Shown: one piece after another, positions 23,499 through 32,112 of the stretch
How the letters are laid out: each line of letters begins with the position of its first letter
Position numbering within the stretch: position 1 is the stretch's first letter
Assembly: GCF_030282825.1 (NCBI RefSeq)
Contig: NZ_JASTZU010000053.1
Coordinates: forward strand, 1-50,941
Origin: Aquibacillus rhizosphaerae
GTDB lineage: Bacteria; Bacillota; Bacilli; Bacillales; Amphibacillaceae
DNA: 50,941 nt
Direction: 5' to 3'
Made by a program: the position numbers and the translations under genes
The notes under the pieces: generated by a model
Databases searched by the model: none
The model's input: the letters and a program-made list of their open reading frames with translations, nothing else
What the model was told of the DNA's origin: nothing

Positions 23499-24921
23499 TG
23501 ATATTCAAAAGTTTAAACGAAAAGTAGATAGCATTTCCGTCCCGGAGCAACAACTACAAAGTGCAATAAGTCATGCAATTGATACTGCTAATAAGAGTAA
23601 AAGTAAAAAAAAGAGAAGGTATCAGCAATTGATAGTCAGTCTAACTGTAACAGCAGTTCTTTGTTTTGCACTTATAAGTTCTGCATTCGTTTCTCCAGTA
23701 ATGGCAAGGGTGTTAGCTAATGTTCCTTTAGTTGGTTCAGTACTGTCCCATTATGACATTGGTCTCGAACAAGCCTATGAAAAAAATCTAGTAAATAACA
23801 TTGGAGAAACAGTTAATGATCGGGACATTGATATAACAATCACAGAAGTTTATTATGACAATTTTCGGTTAGTAATTGGGTACACCGTTCCGATAAAGGA
23901 GGACATGAATAATCAATCTATATTGGAAATGAGTATGCCTGAATATGAAGTCCAAGTAAACGGGAAACACCTTTCTGAACAAACAGGGAACTGGCATAGA
24001 GAAGGAGATGTCATGGTTGGGATTATTAGTACGACTGTAAACCTACCAGAGGAATTTTCTATAAACGTCTCCTTCAATGAGATTCTAAATACTACAGGAA
24101 ATTGGAATTTTGAATTTCCTGTAGTTATAGAAGATTCGGGTTTGTTATACAATGTAAATCGAATAGCTAAGGCTGAGAACTATGCGTTTACACTTCAAAA
24201 CATTCGTGTGACACCAAGTGGAATGAAAATTCAAGCAGAGTTAGACATACCATTGGGTAAAGAAAACCAAGGGGTTTCCTCGTATGAACTTCAGGTCCAG
24301 ACCGGAAATGCTGATTATTTAAAACTTATAGAAGGAAATAGTAAAAACATTCCCCTCGTCCATTTTGATAAGGAAGTAATAAAAGTTGATGCCTTATATG
24401 AACCATTAAAGAGTAGTGAAGTATTAACGATTATCCCAATATTAGATGATGGTAATACACAAACTTCGTTAAACGATTTAGCAATTGAAGTTAATTTGAG
24501 TGAAGTTAAGTCCACAGAAATAATCAATGAATCCGAACAGTATGGTTTGGTTGAAAAGCATCTGGATAAAGAAACATTCCTTCGTGAGAATATGATAGAA
24601 GAGGTTGTAGAAGAATTAGACATTGAATTAGGTGATTATTATAAAGCAGAAGTCGGGGTCTTGGACACGCATATTGCTTACGAATTGCAAAAGAGTAACG
24701 ATCTAAATGTTAGAGATATTGTTAAACCACTCGCATTAATAGAAGAAACAGATGAACGTGAGAACGCCGAAGCACATGCCTTTGTAATCTATAAAAATGA
24801 AAATGGAATGAATAGTGTGCTTGAGGTTGTTAGAAATGGAGGTGAATGGGAGGAAGTAGATTCTTTCCAGATTCAAGGTAAAACAATCGAGGAGCTTGAG
24901 GAACTATTTAATGCTATGTGA
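23491..24921 (+). CDS. DUF4179 transmembrane anti-sigma factor
   Basis: 476 residues. A cytoplasmic N-terminus of about 45 residues (sigma-binding, KFKRKVDSISVPEQQL, then a KSKSKKKRR stop-transfer patch) and one transmembrane helix (LIVSLTVTAVLCFALISSAFV) precede a large extracytoplasmic domain. VMARVLANVPLVGSVLSHY leads into the DUF4179 beta-rich part and a further beta domain (DUF5643-like). An acidic C-terminal third ends in IQGKTIEELEELFNAM. It has no zinc-binding ZAS motif. Translational coupling with the sigma gene (8-bp overlap) supports a sigma/anti-sigma pair. Confidence 0.85.
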   Translation: MNDDIQKFKRKVDSISVPEQQLQSAISHAIDTANKSKSKKKRRYQQLIVSLTVTAVLCFALISSAFVSPVMARVLANVPLVGSVLSHYDIGLEQAYEKNLVNNIGETVNDRDIDITITEVYYDNFRLVIGYTVPIKEDMNNQSILEMSMPEYEVQVNGKHLSEQTGNWHREGDVMVGIISTTVNLPEEFSINVSFNEILNTTGNWNFEFPVVIEDSGLLYNVNRIAKAENYAFTLQNIRVTPSGMKIQAELDIPLGKENQGVSSYELQVQTGNADYLKLIEGNSKNIPLVHFDKEVIKVDALYEPLKSSEVLTIIPILDDGNTQTSLNDLAIEVNLSEVKSTEIINESEQYGLVEKHLDKETFLRENMIEEVVEELDIELGDYYKAEVGVLDTHIAYELQKSNDLNVRDIVKPLALIEETDERENAEAHAFVIYKNENGMNSVLEVVRNGGEWEEVDSFQIQGKTIEELEELFNAM

Positions 24922-24952
24922 GAGTGAGAGACAGGCTCTTATCCCTAATAAA

Positions 24953-24982
24953 CGAAGCAAGGGAACACGTTCCCCTTGCTTC
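24953..24982 (+). terminator. Terminator resembling the palindromic repeat
   Basis: GAAGCAAGGGAAC ... GTTCCCCTTGCTTC stem followed by TTTCTCTTTTT. A diverged member of the GAAGCA/TGCTTC repeat family, used here as the terminator of the sigma operon. Confidence 0.8.
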
Positions 24983-25299
24983 TTTCTCTTTTTATGAATG
25001 GGTAGACAGGTATGGTGGTGAACTATCCCTATTAATGTGTGTAACCTCGATATTGAAGCAGCGCATTCTACATAGCTTACCGATAACGACTAATTGGTCA
25101 ACGGACACAAAATAATAAGGGAAACGCTCAAAAGTAAAACAGTTCCTATTAGCATTATATAATCATCCGTCAAATTTTGGGTCAGCTCTTACGGTTCACA
25201 GGTGCGACAACGGCGAGAGGATATTGCTGTTTTTTATATAGATATTTATTTATAATAAAAAGTAATAGATTTAAAGTGATTTAATAAGGAGAAATATGT
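24983..25299. other. Intergenic region upstream of the hydrolase
   Basis: No gene I can support; a 65-codon frame running from the end of the anti-sigma gene lacks an RBS and any recognisable motif. No clear promoter before the hydrolase. A good RBS (AAGGAG, 25286-25291) precedes it. Confidence 0.4.
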
Positions 25300-26997
25300 A
25301 TGGTAAATCCGTTACAAAAAGAAACGTCTTTATCCAGCCTGAATACGAGACCAAAAAGTTCAGTTACCCGTTCCATTTCTACTATTCTACTATTCGCAAA
25401 TATCTTATCTATCATTCTAAGTGGTTTTTATTTAATAGGACTGCATGGCTATGGCTTATGGAATATATTTGGAGTGCTTTTTGTCCTAACACTAATCGGA
25501 AATATAATTGTTGCTGCTTTTCCAAGTGACCATAAGTGGTTAGATTATAGTTATTTATTGTTCACAATCATTGCTATGATTTTGCTGCCTGTCTTAAATT
25601 CACTTGCATCATTCCAACTTTCAAACACTGATTCACGTACTGCTTTATCAGTTATCATTATCTTCATCCTACTAATACTAGGAACAGTAATGGCTGCAAT
25701 GACAAGAAAAAGTCAGGGAGACAATCCGTTCACTAACCGATTCACGGTACATTTCGCGAAGGAGCGTATGTTTTCAAAAAGAAGAGTGATGACTGGGATT
25801 TGGAGTCTGTTTTTGTTAGGGGGGGTGTATGTCGCTTACGAACTACTGCAAGGAAAAAGCGGCGGTGTCATCGAAATGTTTTTCCCGGGATATGCTCTAT
25901 TTTTCAGCATTGGTACGATAGCTATTGTGCTATTCATTATTAAAATGCATTCGGGAAAAAGTAGATCGTTATTGATTCATTTACTCACGCTGATTGGATT
26001 AGGTGTTGCTGTTTGCTTTAGTTTGCCTTTGTTTGCAACGTTATTTTCAATGGAGGAAGCAGAAACGCGTTTTACTGATGCGTTAGGAGATGAGTGGAAA
26101 GAATCTATTCCTGAGGAAGTTAAGACTCACTTTTTAACAACTCCTTTCTCACTACCAAACTACTTTTTTGGAACTGAAACAAATGGATACACAGTGCAGG
26201 AAGACATTCTTTTTTTTGAAGGTGAGGAGGGAATAGATAAAGACATTCAGTTACGGTTTGATGCCTACTTGCCACCTGAGCAAACAAATTTACCAGGGAA
26301 TCGATCTGTACTCATTCGCATTCATGGAGGAGGATGGACGATTGGTGATAAAGGTTCGGGTAACAACGCCCAGATTAACAAATATTTTGCTAGTCAAGGC
26401 TATGTTGTTTTTGATGTGCAGTATGGGCTTAGCAGTGAAGAGAAATTTGTGGAGTTCGCGCCGGTTCCTGACAATATTGTTGCAGACTTTACTATTGATG
26501 ATATGGTCCGTCACATCGGGTTGTTCACCGATTATCTAGTGGAAAATAATGATCAGTTTAACGCTGATTTGAACGCTGTCTTTATTTCTGGTGCTTCTGC
26601 AGGAGGGCAATTGGCGAATGCAGTCGGACTAGGCTTAGCAAGTGGGGAGTATGAGGATATACTTAATCCTGAGTTACATGTAAAAGGAATTATTCCGTTA
26701 TATCCTGCTAATGGGTTGGCGGATGAAGTTGGTATTGATGGTTCCGATGCTCTCACGAATCCAGCTGAATTAGTGACCGGGAATAGCCCACCATCATTAA
26801 TTTTTCAAGGTACAGCAGATGGAGTTGTAGATGCTTCTATCTCAAAAACGTTTGCTGAAACCTATAAAGAAAACAACAATCCGCAATCGGTATTACTTAT
26901 GATGCCTTATGCCGGTCACAACGGAGATTTCTATTTCTCTAGCTATTACAATCAAATGTTTATCTATTATATGGAACGATTTATGTATTTGAATTAG
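25300..26997 (+). CDS. Alpha/beta hydrolase (esterase-like) with N-terminal membrane domain
   Basis: 565 residues. The first ~250 contain about six transmembrane helices (e.g. ISTILLFANILSIILSGFYLIG, IFGVLFVLTLIGNIIVAAF, LLIHLLTLIGLGVAVCFSLPL). The C-terminal half is an alpha/beta hydrolase of the hormone-sensitive-lipase/carboxylesterase type: oxyanion motif HGGGW at 342-346, nucleophile elbow GASAGG with Ser433, a later TADGVVD (acid) and YAGHNGDF (histidine). The complete triad implies an active serine hydrolase on the outer or inner membrane face. ATG with RBS AAGGAG 8 bases upstream. A fragment of a paralogue lies at 20036-20311. Confidence 0.88.
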   Translation: MVNPLQKETSLSSLNTRPKSSVTRSISTILLFANILSIILSGFYLIGLHGYGLWNIFGVLFVLTLIGNIIVAAFPSDHKWLDYSYLLFTIIAMILLPVLNSLASFQLSNTDSRTALSVIIIFILLILGTVMAAMTRKSQGDNPFTNRFTVHFAKERMFSKRRVMTGIWSLFLLGGVYVAYELLQGKSGGVIEMFFPGYALFFSIGTIAIVLFIIKMHSGKSRSLLIHLLTLIGLGVAVCFSLPLFATLFSMEEAETRFTDALGDEWKESIPEEVKTHFLTTPFSLPNYFFGTETNGYTVQEDILFFEGEEGIDKDIQLRFDAYLPPEQTNLPGNRSVLIRIHGGGWTIGDKGSGNNAQINKYFASQGYVVFDVQYGLSSEEKFVEFAPVPDNIVADFTIDDMVRHIGLFTDYLVENNDQFNADLNAVFISGASAGGQLANAVGLGLASGEYEDILNPELHVKGIIPLYPANGLADEVGIDGSDALTNPAELVTGNSPPSLIFQGTADGVVDASISKTFAETYKENNNPQSVLLMMPYAGHNGDFYFSSYYNQMFIYYMERFMYLN

Positions 26998-27036
26998 CGA
27001 CATGGTTAAGTGTGCGCTTTAAATAGTTTTCAAAAA

Positions 27037-27070
27037 ACAAGCCTATTCTCGTTAAGGAGAATAGGCTTGT
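27037..27070. terminator. Bidirectional terminator
   Basis: ACAAGCCTATTCTC ... GAGAATAGGCTTGT, a perfect 14-bp stem between convergent genes. Confidence 0.85.
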
Positions 27071-27076
27071 AATCTA

Positions 27077-29152
27077 TCATTTATGAAACAATTGAAGCAT
27101 TCTCTTTCTATATACGATAACTAATCCAGCTAAAAGTAGCATACTTCCTAGTGCCATAACGTTCCAGTTACTAGTTGCAGTGTCTGGGAGTCTATCACCT
27201 TCATCGTCATTGTTTGAACTAGCTACCTTTTCTGAACGATTATCCTCATCTTTATCTGAACCCGAGTCTTGTCCATCTTCGTTGGTGTCCTTGTTATCTT
27301 CAGGTTGTTCCGCACTTGGCTCTTCTTGTTCATCATCTGTATTTGGCTCTTCTTGTTGATTATCTGGATTTTCTTGTTCATCACCAGAGTCATCTTTGCC
27401 ATCGTCCTGTCCGTTATCATTGTCTTGACCATCATCATTACCTTGGTCGTCGTCATTATCAGAATCTTCATCTGTAGTCGCTTCCCCTAGCGCGTACACG
27501 GCAATTGTACCAGTTACTTCGTGTGCAGCTAGTAATAGCTCTTGTCTAATTGGGCTTTCCTCTGCTGTGATAAACGTTAATCCTTCAGGTGCAGAATCGC
27601 CGCTCTCTGTGGTCACTTTTGCATCTTGGCCATGAAAAATACGGCTAGAAAAATAACTATCAAATTTTGGCGCTGTTGGATTTGATAAATCATAAACCAT
27701 AATACCGCCTTGACGTTCTAATCCGATGAATCCATAGTCTTTTCCTTGGACATGTCCAGAAATCACACTTTCTGGTTCTGGTCCTTTATCATCACTTCTT
27801 GAGTCAAATCCATCATCATCATTGTTAGTGTTAAAGTAATCAGGATAAAAAGTCGACATTTTCTGTTCGAAATCGTCTCCACTATCATATACTTGCTCCA
27901 AGCTTTCAGCGTCCCAAATCGAGAAGGAACGAGCGCCGTATCCGTAGACTGCTTCATACTTCCCATTTTCATTTGTTGGGTGAGAAGTGGAACTTGTAAG
28001 TCTTCCTAACTGTTCATTTTCAAAAAGGCCATTTGCAACCATGTCATCTAATTGTTGTTGCGTGTAGCCCGCGTACAAGTCGGCATTTAGTTCATAACCA
28101 ATATCTTTAGCAATATCCTTCACACGCTCTTCTTCAGAGAACCCGTCCCAATCCTGTGCATCACCTTCATTCGCAGTCAGGATGTATGATTTTCCATTCG
28201 CTTCAAACATAGCCATGCCGTCTGGTTGATAGATAGAAAGTACTGGCCAGTTTTGAAGATTAATACCATTGTCCTTATTAGAAGCGTCTAACATATGATT
28301 AGTTGAAAAGTCTTTATAACCTAAACTTTTGACCTGAACAAATTGTTTAGCATTAATGTCTAATTTTGCAATGGCATTGTCTTCTTGTATCCCGACATAC
28401 GCATACTGACTAGCATGATCAACAATGATATACTCTGGCTCTAGATCCTCCGCATAAGTACTATCTGGGTGAACTTTTCTAATGTCATCAGGAATAGTAA
28501 CGTCAGAAAAATCAACAGTAGTGACAGCACTTTGGTCAAGTTGTTTAATATCTCCACTAACATCAATAATACTAACGGAACCATGTGGATTTACTGTGTA
28601 ATCATCATTTGGTTCTCCTTCATTGGCTACAAGTGCTTTTGAACCATCTGGAGAGAATGTAACCATATCTGGTGAAGCGCCTACTTCAACATTAGCTAAC
28701 GAGTTACCATCTGTATCAAGGAATACAACGTATCCATTTTCGGTTTTTGGATCAGCAGGTGCTGTAATTGCGATATAGTTCCCCTCTGGATCAATCGCAA
28801 CGCTAGTTACATCACCTGCTTCCACTCCAATTTCACTTAATGGAATTCTTTTCTTAAGAGGAATGGTCGTCTGATTGTCTTGCAATACGGATAAATCTAG
28901 TATGTCTAGCGCTTTTTCTGCTCCGTTTACAGAGAATGCTTGATAGTTTTTAGCATCATAGGCAACGATTTCCGTACCGCCATCATCAATTTCCGCTCCA
29001 CTAGCGTAGCGCGCAACTAACTCAACAGCTAGTCCATTTTCATTTTCTGAGAAATATGTAAGTTCTTGATTTGCTGCAAAAGCATGCATCGGGGATGTAA
29101 GAAGTAATACAGATGATGTCATCGCAAGAATACCTTTAAAAACATTCTTCAT
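27077..29152 (-). CDS. Choice-of-anchor I family surface protein with LPDTA sorting signal
   Basis: 691 residues. A Sec signal peptide ends ...HAFAA, then a beta-propeller-like body follows with repeats such as VAIDPEGNYIAIT, VTFSPDGSKALVANEGEP and QYAYVGIQEDNAIAKLDI. The blocks LTANEGDAQDW and YGARSFSIWD are typical of 'choice-of-anchor I' proteins (alkaline-phosphatase-associated). A spacer rich in Asp/Glu/Asn/Gln (about 560-645) spans the wall. The C-terminus has LPDTA at 655-659, a hydrophobic segment and RKR tail, i.e. a sortase signal of the LPDTA/S type used by Bacillus YhcS-like sortases. No sortase gene is in the window. Substrate unknown. Confidence 0.85.
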   Translation of the reverse strand: MKNVFKGILAMTSSVLLLTSPMHAFAANQELTYFSENENGLAVELVARYASGAEIDDGGTEIVAYDAKNYQAFSVNGAEKALDILDLSVLQDNQTTIPLKKRIPLSEIGVEAGDVTSVAIDPEGNYIAITAPADPKTENGYVVFLDTDGNSLANVEVGASPDMVTFSPDGSKALVANEGEPNDDYTVNPHGSVSIIDVSGDIKQLDQSAVTTVDFSDVTIPDDIRKVHPDSTYAEDLEPEYIIVDHASQYAYVGIQEDNAIAKLDINAKQFVQVKSLGYKDFSTNHMLDASNKDNGINLQNWPVLSIYQPDGMAMFEANGKSYILTANEGDAQDWDGFSEEERVKDIAKDIGYELNADLYAGYTQQQLDDMVANGLFENEQLGRLTSSTSHPTNENGKYEAVYGYGARSFSIWDAESLEQVYDSGDDFEQKMSTFYPDYFNTNNDDDGFDSRSDDKGPEPESVISGHVQGKDYGFIGLERQGGIMVYDLSNPTAPKFDSYFSSRIFHGQDAKVTTESGDSAPEGLTFITAEESPIRQELLLAAHEVTGTIAVYALGEATTDEDSDNDDDQGNDDGQDNDNGQDDGKDDSGDEQENPDNQQEEPNTDDEQEEPSAEQPEDNKDTNEDGQDSGSDKDEDNRSEKVASSNNDDEGDRLPDTATSNWNVMALGSMLLLAGLVIVYRKRMLQLFHK

Positions 29153-29250
29153 AATTTTCCTCCTATTAAATTTATTATGTTTGTAGACACAATTTAATAG
29201 TATAGAAAGATTATTAAGATAAAGTTAAATTACTGTTAATTAATGTAAAT

Positions 29251-29291
29251 GCGAAGAGGGGGAACCGTCCCCTGCTTCCTTCCCTGCTTCC
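29251..29291. repeat. Degenerate palindromic repeat with partial duplication
   Basis: GAAGAGGGGGAACCGTCC followed by CCTGCTTCC and a second CCCTGCTTCC. Lies between the stop of the ABC ATPase gene and the promoter side of the surface protein gene. Confidence 0.65.
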
Positions 29292-30158
29292 TTAGTTTTG
29301 TGGAATTAGGTAATCAATTACTTCGCCTATTTTTAGACTTTGTGTGTGGGTGATTGTAATGTTTTCTGTTGTTAACATTTGTTCGAGATTAGGTAAGTGA
29401 TTTGTTATGATTTGTTTTGAATCATACATGACATCAACTGTATTAGTGTGATTTATAATAGATTCTTTAAGATCACTAACCCAGACTCTCGCCCAATTTT
29501 CATAAATATCATCTTTATTCATCGAATTTACAATCTTACCGTCATGTAATACTATCAGAATATCACTTAAGTGCGTAATTTCATCGACACTATGTGTAGC
29601 AATAATCGTACTTCGTGTGCCATCTTCCATGAATTCTATGATGTCTTCTTTCATCTTTCGTTGTGATTTAATATCTACACCCGAGGATGGTTCATCTAAA
29701 ATGAGTAACTTCGGATTATGACATATCGATAAGATAAACTCAACCTTCTTTTTAATTCCAGTCGAACACCTTCCAAATTTCATTCGCTCATCAATCGCAT
29801 ATCGCTCGCAAAAATAACGATATCGGTCTTCATTCCAGTTATCATACCAATAAGAAATCATATGCGAGAGTTCTTTTATAGAAATATAAGGGAATGCATC
29901 TAATAGGTTACCAGCATAACCTACACTTTGTTTAAATTGGGCATCATCAACTTGTCGGTCTTCTCCAAAAAAGGTTATTTTTCCTTCATCAGCATGAAGA
30001 ATATTCAATAATAATCGAAATAGAGTACTTTTACCAGATCCGTTTTCACCTATTAAAGCTACGACAGTACCTATTTCCACATGGAAGTCTACAGTTCCAA
30101 ACGTAAAATATTTAAAATCCTTACTTAACCCTTCAACTGATAGTAATGAGGTATTCAC
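29292..30158 (-). CDS. ABC transporter ATP-binding protein (YtrB-like)
   Basis: 288 residues. Walker A GENGSGKST at about 37-45, Walker B LLILDEPSSGVD, H-loop ATHSVDEI. The signature reads CSTGIKKK instead of LSGGQ, as is usual for this YtrB/YhcG-type subgroup. A C-terminal extension of ~90 residues (TNTVDVMYDSKQ...) is typical of export ATPases with unknown cargo. GTG start whose bases overlap the GntR stop (4 bp). It works with the permease encoded first in the operon. Confidence 0.9.
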   Translation of the reverse strand: MNTSLLSVEGLSKDFKYFTFGTVDFHVEIGTVVALIGENGSGKSTLFRLLLNILHADEGKITFFGEDRQVDDAQFKQSVGYAGNLLDAFPYISIKELSHMISYWYDNWNEDRYRYFCERYAIDERMKFGRCSTGIKKKVEFILSICHNPKLLILDEPSSGVDIKSQRKMKEDIIEFMEDGTRSTIIATHSVDEITHLSDILIVLHDGKIVNSMNKDDIYENWARVWVSDLKESIINHTNTVDVMYDSKQIITNHLPNLEQMLTTENITITHTQSLKIGEVIDYLIPQN

Positions 30159-30559
30159 TCCATTTCCCCCTTCTGATCAAAGTGTTGCTTAAACACTTTA
30201 TCAAAAATCTCGATAATTTCTTCCTCTGTACATCCAATTTGTTGCGTCTGCTGTATAGCCTTTTCAAATGTATACATTGCTATCTTAAGCTTTTCATTAT
30301 CTTTATCTTTTCCTTCTAACTTTTTCACAAAGGTACCCTTGCCTTGAACAGTCTTAATGAGACCTTTATTTTCTAAATCCTGATATGCCCGACGTGTCGT
30401 AATAACACTACACGCTAAGTCGTGGGAAAGAACCCGGATCGATGGAAGAGGCGTATCTGGAGGTAGTTGTCCGCTTATGATTAATGTCTTAATTTGTGTT
30501 TCAATCTGATGATAGATAGGTTCTCTACTATCTTCTGACACTTTAATCGGTAGTTGCAT
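30155..30559 (-). CDS. GntR family regulator, YtrA subfamily
   Basis: 134 residues. A winged helix at the N-terminus (IYHQIETQIKTLIISGQLPPDTPLPSIRVLSHDLACSVITTRRAYQDLENKGLI, then QGKGTFV) and a short helical tail of ~55 residues, the layout of YtrA-type repressors. These control adjacent ABC operons responding to cell-envelope antibiotics. RBS GAGGGGG before ATG 30559. It is the middle gene of the operon, 19 bp after the permease. Autoregulation is likely. Confidence 0.9.
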   Translation of the reverse strand: MQLPIKVSEDSREPIYHQIETQIKTLIISGQLPPDTPLPSIRVLSHDLACSVITTRRAYQDLENKGLIKTVQGKGTFVKKLEGKDKDNEKLKIAMYTFEKAIQQTQQIGCTEEEIIEIFDKVFKQHFDQKGEME

Positions 30560-30577
30560 GTTACCCCCTCCATTTCA

Positions 30578-31318
30578 TTATAGATAGTCTCGCCTGCGTA
30601 AACGATTAGATAGTAAGTAATACCAAAAAGTGCAACCGGCAATCCCTATAAGTAGGAAAGTGATAGCAGGAATCCATTGGTATTCTTTAATCATTAATAA
30701 ACTTAGCTCTACTACACTACGGTCAGTAATTCTTCGGAAAAAGTACCAAAATAAAAAGAAACTAAGGAGTATTATAGTAGGGACGATATACAATACTCTA
30801 CCATTGGTACCATATTCAATAAAAGAATTATAGCCTCCAATTGCTAGTGCATAACCAAACCAAAAGACCATAAAGCTCATCCATTCCATTGGTGTCAAAT
30901 AGGTAGGACTAAGCTGTGTTAGACCAATACTAATAATAAGATAAAAAATAATAGATAAGGATAGGAATGTTATCAACATAATAATAATCCTGCTTAAAGC
31001 TAGTGTTTTTATTGAAATAGGTAGCGCACGAAATAAGGCCATTCGTTTGCTAAATGGATCTTCTTTTATTGTGCGAAACGTTAAATATGGACTAGACATA
31101 AAGATAGCAGCAAAAGATGGTGTAATGAGGAGGAATATTAAGTCTAAAAAAAGGCTTTTATAATCCGTTGATCCTTCCCCGAAAATATACTCTACTGCCA
31201 TACTTAGCTGTAACGTTGTAGCCGTTGCAAAGAAAGAAGTAACTGCCATCGTGAATAAGAATGGAACGAATTGCTGTTTTATTTCTTTTCTCGCTAACCA
31301 CATTGCTTGTTGTATCAT
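30578..31318 (-). CDS. ABC-2 type permease of the YtrA-like operon
   Basis: 246 residues, about six transmembrane helices, with the cytoplasmic block FRTIKEDPFSKRMALFRALPISIKTLALSRII typical of exporter permeases of this class. The ATG at 31318 is preferred to an adjacent TTG because GAGGG lies 6 bases before it. First gene of a three-gene minus-strand operon (permease, GntR, ATPase). No substrate can be assigned. The set resembles YtrABC/YhcFGHI-type stress exporters. Confidence 0.85.
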   Translation of the reverse strand: MIQQAMWLARKEIKQQFVPFLFTMAVTSFFATATTLQLSMAVEYIFGEGSTDYKSLFLDLIFLLITPSFAAIFMSSPYLTFRTIKEDPFSKRMALFRALPISIKTLALSRIIIMLITFLSLSIIFYLIISIGLTQLSPTYLTPMEWMSFMVFWFGYALAIGGYNSFIEYGTNGRVLYIVPTIILLSFFLFWYFFRRITDRSVVELSLLMIKEYQWIPAITFLLIGIAGCTFWYYLLSNRLRRRDYL

Positions 31319-31495
31319 AGACAACCCTCACTTAGATTTTTATTTTTTCTGGATAACTGTCCGTAATCCTCCAGAAAATAGTTGTTTTACAAAGTGTAAA
31401 CGACGAATTAGGGACGTAGACTTAAACCACCTAGTGTTGTGGTAGCTATCACATCACTAGTATCGTCTAGAGTTAAATCAACACGATGTTTCCAA

Positions 31496-31990
31496 TTATT
31501 CAAAGAAGTCCTTAATCATATTTCTGTCCTCAAAACCTAATAAATCTATACCAAAAAAAGCAAGTACAGCAAATAGAATACTCCAAGTGGAGATGCTTGC
31601 AATCATCCAATACGTTGTTCTGTTTTTTGATCCACCTGAGGTTAAACAGAAAAATGTTGTTAAATGACTTCCAACGAATAGCGGACCAATAAAGGCGAGT
31701 CCTGGTAGTCCATATTTATTCCATAAGTTTTGTGCTCTAGCTGTACGTTTACTAGAAGTATCTTGACCTTTTTTCTTTTTACGATTATTTCTCCATTGCT
31801 TAATTTTATCTATGAACATAACAAGGAGTAATATAGTCAATATATTACCTAATAAACCAATAATTAGCGCAGGCACAATGGAAAGTCCTGCAAGGATAGA
31901 AACGGGAATAACTCCCCACGCTTCGAAAAAAGGTATCGCTGATAATAAAAACACAAATCCATAAGCTATAAATAATTCAGTAAAATCCAT
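31496..31990 (-). CDS. Small multidrug export family membrane protein
   Basis: 164 residues of the Sm_multidrug_ex (COG2426) family: four or so hydrophobic segments. It begins FIAYGFVFLLSAIPFFEAWGVIPVSILAGLS, then a basic cytoplasmic linker RNNRKKKKGQD and the conserved YGLPGLAFIGPLFVGSHLTTFF motif. The family name rests on weak evidence and its transport role is unproven. The start at 31990 fits GGGGAAG 8 bases upstream. A single gene. Confidence 0.85.
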   Translation of the reverse strand: MDFTELFIAYGFVFLLSAIPFFEAWGVIPVSILAGLSIVPALIIGLLGNILTILLLVMFIDKIKQWRNNRKKKKGQDTSSKRTARAQNLWNKYGLPGLAFIGPLFVGSHLTTFFCLTSGGSKNRTTYWMIASISTWSILFAVLAFFGIDLLGFEDRNMIKDFFE

Positions 31991-32084
31991 CTTCATCTTC
32001 CCCTTAAGTGTTATAGTGTATATATCGATATAAACACCATAACAGCTATATCTAGTTTTGTCTAGATTTTTTTGAATAAATAAA

Positions 32085-32112
32085 GGAAGCAGGGGACGAG
32101 TTCCCTACTTCC
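32085..32112. repeat. Dispersed palindromic repeat at the GGDEF gene 3' end
   Basis: GGAAGCAGGGGACGAG then TTCCCTACTTCC. It directly abuts the stop codon of the minus-strand CBS-GGDEF gene and can serve as terminator. Confidence 0.75.

Noticed and set aside
24918-25115. 65-codon frame after the anti-sigma gene
   Set aside because: Overlaps the preceding stop, crosses a strong terminator and shows no recognisable motif.
27223-27490. Frames on both strands opposite or out of phase with the surface protein spacer
   Set aside because: Low-complexity shadow of the Asp/Glu/Asn/Gln codons; no RBS.
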